64,000 nt of DNA from Euglena gracilis (lineage: Eukaryota > Euglenida > Euglenophyceae > Euglenales): the NCBI GenBank assembly GCA_039621445.1, contig CP154954.1, positions 37,061,703-37,125,702 of the forward strand, given 5' to 3'. The notes beneath the pieces are model-generated. The model had not been told where the DNA came from. It was given only the letters and a program-made list of their open reading frames with translations, and searched no databases. The translations under genes and the position numbers were made by a program. Position 1 is the stretch's first letter. Each line of letters starts with the position of its first letter. Of this stretch, positions 1-10,000 are shown in pieces.

Positions 1-232
1 ACCTAAACCAAAACCCAACCCTAAACCCAAACCCGAACCCAGAACCCTAACCCTAAATAAACCCTGACCCTGACCCTGACCCTAACTCTCTAGACCCTGT
101 GTCGACACCAGCCGTATCTTCTGACCCTGTTATGTGCTTTCCAGTGACCTAAAATACATCAGTGACCCAAAGTAGGCCAAAATAGGTGTGGATCGACCTG
201 TTTTGCCGTGGATCGACTAACAGACAAGTACC
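1..232. mobile_element. Telomere-repeat TIR transposon, right part
   Basis: Contains degenerate CCCTAA/CCCTGA repeats (about 1-95), then a subterminal segment with GTGGATCGA motifs, and ends at 232 with the inverted copy of GGTACTTGTCTGTTAGTCGA. The next 8 bp, CGTTTTGA (233-240), are the right target site duplication. The left end lies outside the window. Identical to the right part of the element ending at 5893. Confidence 0.85.
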
Positions 233-845
233 CGTTTTGACACACAGCATGCCCCAATTGATTCAAAAAAATGTCAGATTTTGGGGGGGGGGATACAGCG
301 CTGCTCAACCCCCCGAATTGCAAAATATTGAAAATTTTCAGCTGTTGAAAGGGGGGCGGGAGGCGTGGTTTTCAAAGCCAGATTGAATGCCAAGAAATGC
401 GGGGTGCCAAAACGTGCCACCATCCCCCGGACTGGGTCTCTGACACTAACCCTGACCCTGTTCCTTCACGAACCAGAAACCCTGCCTTTTGACCCGTCAC
501 ACAGATGGTCCCAAATTACACAAAGGCAAACTTTTGCGATTGTGGGGTGGTGACCAGCAGTGGCTCGGCTGATTCTGGGGTTTAGGGGGGTGGGGAACCC
601 AGCTGACCTGGTCCCGGGGGCTGGTGGGGCGTTCTGGCGCACCCCATTTCCTGGCATTGAGGCAATCTGGCCCCGAAAATCACGCCGCCATGCCCCCCCC
701 CCCCGATTGACGCCCAAAATTGTACCTCCCCCTCCCCAAGCCCAATGAACACTAAGGTGACAATCTAGACGGTCCGAACACCCCCTGTTCATTGGGCAAG
801 GGTGTTCATTAGGCATGGGGGGGGGAGGTAAGCATTTTGCTGGTG

Positions 846-938
846 AGAGACATCACCTTCATAACAATCGTCGTCTGAATCTGCGTCATCGCCTTGCAGA
901 TATTCAATTGTTTCGAAATCAGGTTTCGTCCGAAGCAT
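846..938 (-). pseudogene. Decayed gene fragment with acidic tract
   Basis: On the minus strand, an ATG at 938 opens a 31-codon frame reading MLRTKPDFETIEYL followed by an Asp/Ser-rich tract and YEGDVS. The same frame recurs at 6508-6600, 18927-19019 and, diverged, at 21277-21373 (EYLEDDDADSDDG). Differences between copies include synonymous and Asp/Glu changes, which suggests past protein-level constraint. No complete gene is present and I do not recognise the family. Confidence 0.5.
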
Positions 939-1384
939 GGTGATTGCTCAATCTCAATGAATCATCATTTCTTGCAATGGATCTGCAGAAGGTGCGGAAG
1001 CAGCGTCACATGCATAGGGTGTGGTTTGGACCAGTGGCGGAACACCACATTTTCGGTTGCCAAATTGACCGAACCCAAGGTATGGAAAAAATTTTCCAAA
1101 AATCAGGCATTCCTACTGCTGAAAATTGGATTTCACACCAAATTGAGAACCTGCTGGAAAAAAAGACCCCCCCCCCAAGTAACCGCTAAAGCGGGGAATG
1201 AGTGATTAACCATGGTTAACACGGTTAAAACGGACAGAGATGGTTAACCAAACTTCTCACGCAAAACCCACATCATTTGATGAAAAACATTTCCTCATTG
1301 GACAAATGTTGGGCCGAAATAGCAAAATACTGACGGGGGTATTTGAGAGGTGCCTGATGGGGCACAATCCGCAGGCACCAAGGC

Positions 1385-4300
1385 CAGCTGGGTTCCCCGC
1401 CCCCCAGACACACGCCCCCCCCCTTCCGCCCCGATTTATACCAAAAAATTGCCAAAACTTTTGCAATTGTGGGGTGTTTTCAGCAGTGGTTTCAATTATT
1501 GTGGGGTTTTGGGGGTGGGGAACCCAGCTGACCTGGTCCCTGGTCGCACGTTTTGGCCCCCCCCCAATTCCTGGCATTGAGCCAATCTGGCCCCGAAAAT
1601 CACGCCCCCACGCCCCCCCCCCCCGATTAACGCCCAAAGATTGTGAAGATTTTGCTATTTGGGGGGTGTTGAGCAGCAGTGGTGCTGATATTCATGGGTT
1701 TTTGGGGGGTGGGGAACCCAGCTGACCTGGTCCCAGGGGCCGGTCGCACGTTTTGGCACCCCCCAATTCCTGGCATTGAGGCAATCTGGTCACGAGGAAA
1801 CCGCCCCCCCCCCCCCCCTTCCGCCCCGATTTATACCAAAAAATTGCCAAAACTTTTGCAATTGTGGGGTGTTTTCAGCAGTGGTTTCAGTTATTATGGG
1901 GTTTTTGGGGGTGGGGAACCCAGCTGACCTGGTCCCAGGGGCCGGTCGCACGTTTTGGCACCCCCCAATTCCTGGCATTGAGGCAATCTGGTCCCGAGAA
2001 CCACGCCCCCCCCCCCTTCCGCCCCGATTTATACCAAAAAATTGCCAAAACTTTTGCAATTGTGGGGTGTTTTCAGCAGTGGTTTCAATTACTGTGGGGT
2101 TTTTGGGGGTGGGGAACCCAGCTGACCTGGTCCCGGGGGCCGGTCGCACGTTTTGGCACCCCCCAATTCCTGGCATTGAGGCAATCTGGTCCTTGAAACC
2201 ACGCCCCCCCCCGCCCCGATTTATACCAAAAAATTGCCAAAATTTTGCCATTGTGGGGTGTTTTCAGCAGTGGTTTCAATTACTGTGTGGTTTTTGGGGG
2301 TGGGGAACCCAGCTGACCTGGTCCCGGGGGCTGGTTGCACGTTTTGGCACCCCCCAATTCCTGGCATTGAGGCAATCTGGTCCTTGAAACCACGCCCCCC
2401 CCCCCTCCGCCCCGACTTATACCAAAAAAATGCCAAGAATTTGCTATTGTGGGGTGTTCACCAGCAGTGGTTTTAGTTATTGTGGGGTTTTGGGGGTGGG
2501 GAACCCAGCTGACCTGGTCCCGGGGGCTGGTCGCACGTTTTGGCACCCCCCAATTCCTGGCATTGAGCCAATCTGGCCCCGAAATCACGCCCCCCCCCCC
2601 CGATTAACGCCCAAAGATTGTGAAGATTTTGCTATTTGGGGGGTGTTTTCAGCAGTGGTGCTGATATTCATGGGTTTTTGGGGGGTGGGGAACCCAGCTG
2701 ACCTGGTCCCAGGGGCCGGTCGCACGTTTTGGCACCCCCCAATTCCTGGCATTGAGGCAATCTGGTCCCGAGAACCACGCCCCCCCCCCTTCCGCCCCGA
2801 TTTATACCAAAAAATTGCCAAAACTTTTGCAATTGTGGGGTGTTTTCAGCAGTGGTTTCAATTACTGTGTGGTTTTTGGTGGTGGGGAACCCAGCTGACC
2901 TGGTCCCGGGGGCTGGTTGCACGTTTTGGCACCCCCCAATTCCTGGCATTGAGGCAATCTGGTCCTTGAAACCACGCCCCCCCCCCCCTCCGCCCCGACT
3001 TATACCAAAAAAATGCCAAGAATTTGCTATTGTGGGGTGTTCACCAGCAGTGGTTTTAGTTATTGTGGGGTTTTGGGGGTGGGGAACCCAGCTGACCTGG
3101 TCCCGGGGGCTGGTCGCACGTTTTGGCACCCCCCAATTCCTGGCATTGAGCCAATCTGGCCCCGAAATCACGCCCCCACGCCCCCCCCCCCCCGATTAAC
3201 GCCCAAAGATTGTGAAGATTTTGCTATTTGGGGGGTGTTTTCAGCAGTGGTGCTGATATTCATGGGTTTTTGGGGGGTGGGGAACCCAGCTGACCTGGTC
3301 CCAGGGGCCGGTCGCACGTTTTGGCACCCCCCAATTCCTGGCATTGAGGCAATCTGGTCCCGAGAACCACGCCCCCCCCCCCCCCTTCCGCCCCGATTTA
3401 TACCAAAAAATTGCCAAAACTTTTGCAATTGTGGGGTGTTTTCAGCAGTGGTTTCAATTACTGTGGGGTTTTTGGGGGTGGGGAACCCAGCTGACCTGGT
3501 CCCGGGGGCTGGTTGCACGTTTTGGCACCCCCCAATTCCTGGCATTGAGGCAATCTGGTCCCGAGAACCACGCCCCCCCCCCCCTTCCGCCCCGATTTAT
3601 ACCAAAAAATTGCCAAAACTTTTGCAATTGTGGGGTGTTTTCAGCAGTGGTTTCAATTACTGTGTGGTTTTTGGGGGTGGGGAACCCAGCTGACCTGGTC
3701 CCGGGGGCTGGTCGCACGTTTTGGCCCCCCCAATTCCTGGCATTGAGGCAATCTGGTCCTTGAAACCACGCCCCCCCCCCTTCCGCCCCGACTTATACCA
3801 AAAAAATGCCAAAAATTTGCTATTGTGGGGTGTTCACCAGCAGTGGTTTTAGTTCTTTTGGGTTTTTGGGGGTGGGGAACCCAGCTGACCTGGTCCCGGG
3901 GGCTGGTCGCACGTTTTGGCCCCCCCCAATTCCTGGCATTGAGCCAATCTGGCCCCGAAAATCACGCCCCCACGCCCCCCCCCCCCGATTAACGCCCAAA
4001 GATTGTGAAGATTTTGCTATTTGGGGGGTGTTGAGCAGCAGTGGTGCTGATATTCATGGGTTTTTGGGGGGTGGGGAACCCAGCTGACCTGGTCCCGGGG
4101 GCCGGTGGGACGTTTTGGCGCAACCCGTTACCTGGCATTGAGGCAATCTGGCCCCGAAAATCACGCCCCCACACGCCCCCCCCCCCCCCATTAGGACCCA
4201 AAAATTTGGAAAATTTTGCTATTTGGGGGGGGTGTTGAGCAGCAGTGGTTCTGATATTCATGGGGGTTTTGGGGGGTGGGGAACCCAGCTGACCTGGTCC

Positions 4301-4640
4301 CGGGGGCTGGTGGGACGTTTTGGCACACCCCAAGTACTGGCATTGAGGCAATCTGGCCCCGAAAATCACGCCCCCACGCCCCCCCTCCCCCGATTAGCAC
4401 CCAAAAATTGTGAAAATTTTGCTATTTGGGGGGGTGTTGAGCAGCAGTGGTGCTGATGTTCATGGGGCTTTTGGGGGGTGGGGAACCCAGCTGACCTGGT
4501 CCCGGGGGCCGGTGGGACATTTTGACACACCCCATGCCCCGATTGATTCAAAAAAATGTCAAATTTTGGGGGGATACAGCGCTGCTCAACCCCCCCCCCC
4601 GAATTGCAAAATTTTGACAATTCTCAGCTGTTCAAGAGGG
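1385..4640. repeat. ~196-bp satellite array 1
   Basis: About 16 tandem monomers of ~190-200 bp. Each has a conserved GGGGAACCCAGCTGACCTGG box, CGCACGTTTTGGC, CAATTCCTGGCATTGAGGCA, a C-run, and an A-rich AAAAATTGCCAAAA patch. Monomers fall into types by the segment after the A-rich patch: A (TTGTGAAGATTTTGCTATTT), B (CTTTTGCAATTGTGGGG) and C (AATTTGCTATTGTGG...TTCACCAGCAG). A-type anchors near 1631, 2608, 3200 and 3993 are spaced 977, 592 and 793 bp, i.e. 5, 3 and 4 monomers. The period is not a multiple of three and both strands are stop-poor, so the open frames here are not called as genes. Confidence 0.93.
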
Positions 4641-4986
4641 GCGGGGGTGTGGTTTTCAAAGCCAGATTGAATGATGGTCCCAAATTACACACAAAAAAAA
4701 GGCAAAATTTTGTGATTGTGGGGTGGTGACCAGCAGCGGCTCAGCTGATTCTGGGGTTTTTGGGGGGTGGGGAACCCAGCTGACCTGGTCCCGGGGGCTG
4801 GTGGGACGTTTTGGGGTACTTGTCTGTTAGTCGATCCACGGCAGTGCATCAAGTCTGTTAGTCGATCCACACCTATTTTTGGCCTACTCCTATTTTTGGC
4901 CTACTTTGGGTCACTGAGGGACAGGGAAAGCACAAAACAGGGTCAGAAGATACGGCTGGTGTCGGCACAGGGTCTGCAGAGTTAGG

Positions 4987-5221
4987 GGTACTTGTTCGGT
5001 AAAGCACCGCCAGTGAAATTTCTCTAAGTCGGAATTTTTAGGGTTATTGAAGGAGTAGGGTTAGGTGCGCACATGCCCATTTTGCGCTACATGGCCATGT
5101 TGCGCAACATGGCCATGTAGCGCAAAATGGCCTTGTGCGCACCTAACCCTACTCCTTCAATTAACCCCATGATAACCGACTTAGAGAAATTTCACTGGCG
5201 GTCCCTTACCGAACAAGTACC
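4987..5221. mobile_element. Palindromic MITE in the telomere transposon
   Basis: 235-bp near-perfect palindrome with 16-bp identical ends (GGTACTTGTTCGGTAA) and perfect 8-bp TSD GAGTTAGG (4979-4986 and 5222-5229). The centre is built of repeated ATGGCCATGT and GCGCAA motifs. It could fold into one long hairpin. It shares the terminal GGTACTTGT with its host element, so the same transposase could have moved both. Confidence 0.92.
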
Positions 5222-5423
5222 GAGTTAGGGTTAGGTTTAGGGTTAGGGCAATGTGACCATAACCCTAACCCTTTCCCTAACCCTATCCCTAACCCTATTT
5301 TTGACCCTCTTTGGGTCACTAATGGACAGGGAAAGCACAAAAAAAAGGGTCAGAAGATACGGCTGGTGTCGGCACAGAGAGGGTTGTCTAGAGAGTAAGG
5401 GTTAGGGTCACGGTTTAGGGTTA

Positions 5424-5612
5424 CCCCCCCTCCCCTAGTCGTACGACCGGGTTCCTGCAACCTGTGACCGGGGGGGGGGGGGTGGTCGTAACACCCCCAT
5501 AACCTGCAACCTGTGACCGGGGGAGGTGGTCATAACACCCCCATGACCTGCAACCTGTGGCTGGGGGGTGGTCGTAAATGAGGGGTGGTCGTACGACTAG
5601 GGGGGGGGGGGG
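5424..5612. mobile_element. Inverted-repeat element with C/G ends
   Basis: The ends are inverted: a C-run plus CCCCTAGTCGTACGACC on the left and GGTCGTACGACTAGGGG plus a G-run on the right. Inside are about three diverged ~55-bp repeats of CCTGCAACCTGTGACCGGGG / GGTCGTAACACCCCCAT. Flanking TTA(C) on both sides suggests a 3-4 bp TSD, but the homopolymers make the exact ends uncertain. A second copy lies at 17840-18027. Confidence 0.65.
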
Positions 5613-6507
5613 TTACGGTTAGGGTTTTGGGTTTTGGGTAAGGGTTACGGTTAGGGTTAGGGTTTACCTAAACCAAAACCCAACCCTAAACCCAAACCCG
5701 AACCCAGAACCCTAACCCTAAACCCTGACCCTGACCCTGACCCTAACTCTCTAGACCCTGTGTCGACACCAGCCGTATCTTCTGACCCTGTTATGTGCTT
5801 TCCAGTGACCTAAAATACATCAGTGACCCAAAGTAGGCCAAAATAGGTGTGGATCGACCTGTTTTGCCGTGGATCGACTAACAGACAAGTACCCGTTTTG
5901 ACACACAGCATGCCCCAATTGATTCAAAAAAATGTCAAATTTTGGGGGGGGGATACAGCGCTGCTCAACCCCCCGAATTGCAAAATTTTAACAATTTTCA
6001 GCTGTTGAAAGGGGGGGGGGCGGGGGCGTGGTTTTCAAAGCCAGATTGAATGCCAAGAAATGCGGGGTGCCAAAACGTGCCACCATCCCCCGGACTGGGT
6101 CTCTGACACTAACCCTGACCCTGTTCCTTCACGAACCAGAAACCCTGCCTTTTGACCCGTCACACAGATGGTCCCAAATTACACAAAGGCAAACTTTTGC
6201 GATTGTGGGGTGGTGACCAGCAGTGGCTCGGCTGATTCTGGGGTTTAGGGGGGTGGGGAACCCAGCTGACCTGGTCCCGGGGGCTGGTGGGGCGTTCTGG
6301 CGCACCCCATTTCCTGGCATTGAGGCAATCTGGCCCCGAAAATCACGCCGCCATGCCCCCCCCCCCGATTGACGCCCAAAATTGTACCTCCCCCTCCCCA
6401 AGCCCAATGAACACTAAGGTGACAATCTAGACGGTCCGAACACCCCCTGTTCATTGGGCAAGGGTGTTCATTAGGCATGGGGGGGGGAGGTAAGCATTTT
6501 GCTGGTG

Positions 6508-6600
6508 AGAGACATCACCTTCATAACAATCGTCGTCTGAATCTGCGTCATCGCCTTGCAGATATTCAATTGTTTCGAAATCAGGTTTCGTCCGAAGCAT
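6508..6600 (-). pseudogene. Decayed gene fragment with acidic tract, unit 2 copy
   Basis: Identical to the fragment at 846-938 and duplicated with the unit. It carries no independent evidence of function. Confidence 0.48.
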
Positions 6601-7044
6601 GGTGATTGCTCAATCTCAATGAATCATCATTTCTTGCAATGGATCTGCAGAAGGTGCGGAAGCAGCGTCACATGCATAGGGTGTGGTTTGGACCAGTGGC
6701 GGAACACCACATTTTCGGTTGCCAAATTGACCGAACCCAAGGTATGGAAAAAATTTTCCAAAAATCAGGCATTCCTACTGCTGAAAATTGGATTTCACAC
6801 CAAATTGAGAACCTGCTGGAAAAAAAGACCCCCCCCCCAAGTAACCGCTAAAGCGGGGAATGAGTGATTAACCATGGTTAACACGGTTAAAACGGACAGA
6901 GATTGGTTAACCAAACTTCTCACGCAAAACCCACATCATTTGATGAAAAACATTTCCTCATTGGACAAATGTTGGGCCGAAATAGCAAAATACTGACGGG
7001 GGTATTTGAGAGGTGCCTGATGGGGCACAATCCGCAGGCACCAA

Positions 7045-10000
7045 GGCCAACTGGGTTCCCCGCCCCCCAGACACACGCCCCCCCCCTTCCGCCCCGATTT
7101 ATACCAAAAAATTGCCAAAACTTTTGCAATTGTGGGGTGTTTTCAGCAGTGGTTTCAATTACTGTGTGGTTTTTGGGGTGGGGAACCCAGCTGACCTGGT
7201 CCCGGGGGCTGGTCGCACGTTTTGGCACCCCCCAATTCCTGGCATCAATTCCTGGCATTGAGGCAATCTGGTCCCGTAAACCACACCCCCCCCCCCGCCC
7301 CGATTTATACCAAAAAATTGCCAAAATTTTGCAATTGTGGGGTATTTTCAGCAGTGGTTTCGGTTATTATGGGGTTTTGGGGGTGGGGAACCCAGCTGAC
7401 CTGGTCCTGGGGGCTGGTCGCACGTTTTGGCACCCCCCAACTCCTGGCATTGAGGCAATCTGCTCCCGAGAACCGCGCCCCCCCGCCCTTCCGCCCCGAT
7501 TTATACCAAAAAAATTGCAAAAATTTTGCTATCGTGGGGTATTTTCGGCATTGGTTCCATCAGTATGGGGTTTTGGGGGGTGGGGAACCCAGCTGACCTG
7601 GTCCCGGGGGCTGGCCGCACGTTTTGGCACCCCCCAATTCCTGGCATTGAGGCAATCTGGTCCTTGAAACCACGCCACCTCCCCTTCCGCCCCGATTTAT
7701 ACCAAAAAATTGCCAAAACTTTTGCAATTGTGGGGTGTTTTCAGCAGTGGTTTCAATTACTGTGTGGTTTTTGGGGGTGGGGAACCCAGCTGACCTGGTC
7801 CCGGGGGCTGGTTGCACGTTTTGGCACCCCCCAATTCCTGGCATTGAGCCAATCTGGCCCCGAAAATCACGCCCCCACGCCCCCCCCCCCCCCCCCGATT
7901 AACCAAAAAATTGCCAAGATTTTGCTATTTGGGGGGTGTTGAGTAGCAGTGGTTCTGATATTCATGGGTTTTTGGGGGGTGGGGAACCCAGCTGACCTGG
8001 TCCCAGGGGCCGGTCGCACGTTTTGGCACCCCCCAATTCCTGGCATTGAGGCAATCTGGTCCCGAGAACCACGCCCCCCCCCCTTCCGCCCCGATTTATA
8101 CCAAAAAATTGCCAAAACTTTTGCAATTGTGGGGTGTTTTCAGCAGTGGTTTCAATTATTGTGGGGTTTTGGGGGTGGGGAACCCAGCTGACCTGGTCCC
8201 GGGGGCTGGTCGCACGTTTTGGCCCCCCCCCCCCAATTCCTGGCATTGAGCCAATCTGGCCCCGAAAATCACGCCCCCCCCCCCCCCCCCCCCGATTAAC
8301 GCCCAAAGATTGTGAAGATTTTGCTATTTGGGGGGTGTTGAGCAGCAGTGGTGCTGATATTCATGGGTTTTTGGGGGGTGGGGAACCCAGCTGACCTGGT
8401 CCCAGGGGCCGGTCGCACGTTTTGGCACCCCCCAATTCCTGGCATTGAGGCAATCTGGTCCCGAGAACCACGCCCCCCCCCCCTTCCGCCCCGATTTATA
8501 CCAAAAAATTGCCAAAACTTTTGCAATTGTGGGGTGTTTTCAGCAGTGGTTTCAATTATTATGGGTTTTTGAGGGTGGGGAACCCAGCTGACCTGGTCCC
8601 GGGGGCTGGTTGCACGTTTTGGCACCCCCCAATTCCTGGCATTGAGGCAATCTGGTCCCGAGAACCACGCCCCCCCCCCCTTCCGCCCCGATTTATACCA
8701 AAAAATTGCCAAAACTTTTGCAATTGTGGGGTGTTTTCAGCAGTGGTTTCAATTACTGTGGGGTTTTTGGGGGTGGGGAACCCAGCTGACCTGGTCCCGG
8801 GGGCTGGTCGCACGTTTTGGCACCCCCCAATTCCTGGCATTGAGGCAATCTGGTCCTTGAAACCACGCCCCCCCCCCCGCCCCGATTTACACCAAAAAAT
8901 TGCCAAAATTTTGCCATTGTGGGGTGTTTTCAGCAGTGGTTTCAATTATTATGGGTTTTTTGGGGGTGGGGAACCCAGCTGACCTGGTCCCAGGGGCCGG
9001 TCGCACGTTTTGGCACCCCCCAATTCCTGGCATTGAGGCAATCTGGTCCCGAGAACCACGCCCCCCCCCCTTCCGCCCCGATTTATACCAAAAAATTGCC
9101 AAAACTTTTGCAATTGTGGGGTGTTTTCAGCAGTGGTTTCAATTATTGTGGGGTTTTGGGGGTGGGGAACCCAGCTGACCTGGTCCCTGGTCGCACGTTT
9201 TGGCCCCCCCCCAATTCCTGGCATTGAGCCAATCTGGCCCCGAAAATCACGCCCCCACGCCCCCCCCCCCCGATTAACGCCCAAAGATTGTGAAGATTTT
9301 GCTATTTGGGGGGTGTTGAGCAGCAGTGGTGCTGATATTCATGGGTTTTTGGGGGGTGGGGAACCCAGCTGACCTGGTCCCAGGGGCCGGTCGCACGTTT
9401 TGGCACCCCCCAATTCCTGGCATTGAGGCAATCTGGTCCCGAGAACCACGCCCCCCCCCCCTTCCGCCCCGATTTATACCAAAAAATTGCCAAAACTTTT
9501 GCAATTGTGGGGTGTTTTCAGCAGTGGTTTCAGTTATTATGGGTTTTTTGGGGGTGGAGCTGACCTGGTCCCAGGGGCCGGTCGCACGTTTTGGCACCCC
9601 CCAATTCCTGGCATTGAGGCAATCTGGTCCCGAGAACCACGCCCCCCCCCCTTCCGCCCCGATTTATACCAAAAAATTGCCAAAACTTTTGCAATTGTGG
9701 GGTGTTTTCAGCAGTGGTTTCAATTACTGTGGGGTTTTTGGGGGTGGGGAACCCAGCTGACCTGGTCCCGGGGGCCGGTCGCACGTTTTGGCACCCCCCA
9801 GTTCCTGGCATTGAGGCAATCTGGTCCTTGAAACCACGCCCCCCCCCCCGCCCCGATTTCAACAAAAAAATTGCAAAACTTTTGCCATTGTGGGGTGTTT
9901 TCAGCAGTGGTTTCAATTACTGTGTGGTTTTTGGGGGTGGGGAACCCAGCTGACCTGGTCCCGGGGGCTGGTTGCACGTTTTGGCACCCCCCAATTCCTG

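Larger units (their letters stand above)
1..5665. repeat. Long direct-repeat unit 1
   Basis: The sequence starting at 1 recurs at 5666 and at 18081 with near identity. The order inside is: right part of a telomere-repeat transposon, a degenerate satellite-like monomer (560-720), a decayed minus-strand gene fragment (846-938), a short satellite array (about 1385-4640), and the left part of the next telomere-repeat transposon. Unit 1 differs from unit 2 mainly in array length, about 3.3 versus 8.6 kb, and in lacking the hAT-like insertion. The window starts inside the transposon, so this unit boundary is arbitrary. Confidence 0.93.
4815..5893. mobile_element. Telomere-repeat TIR transposon, complete copy 1
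   Basis: 1,079 bp bounded by perfect inverted ends beginning GGTACTTGTCTGTTAGTCGA. Flanks are CGTTTTGG (4807-4814) and CGTTTTGA (5894-5901), an 8-bp TSD with one mismatch. The two ends are long imperfect inverted repeats of ~200 bp containing subterminal TGTTAGTCGATCCAC repeats and a shared GGGTCAGAAGATACGGCTGG segment. Degenerate telomere-like repeats fill the middle in both orientations. Two smaller elements are nested at 4987-5221 and 5424-5612. No transposase frame is present, so it is non-autonomous. Uninterrupted versions of the target sequence exist near 4515, 15505 and 27590. The superfamily is unresolved: GG ends with 8-bp TSD could be Merlin-, MULE- or hAT-like. Confidence 0.88.

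Noticed and set aside
1-100. Native telomere at the left edge
   Set aside because: The repeats are degenerate, recur at 5666 and 18081, and are bounded by transposon ends with TSDs, so they are interstitial cargo and not a chromosome end.
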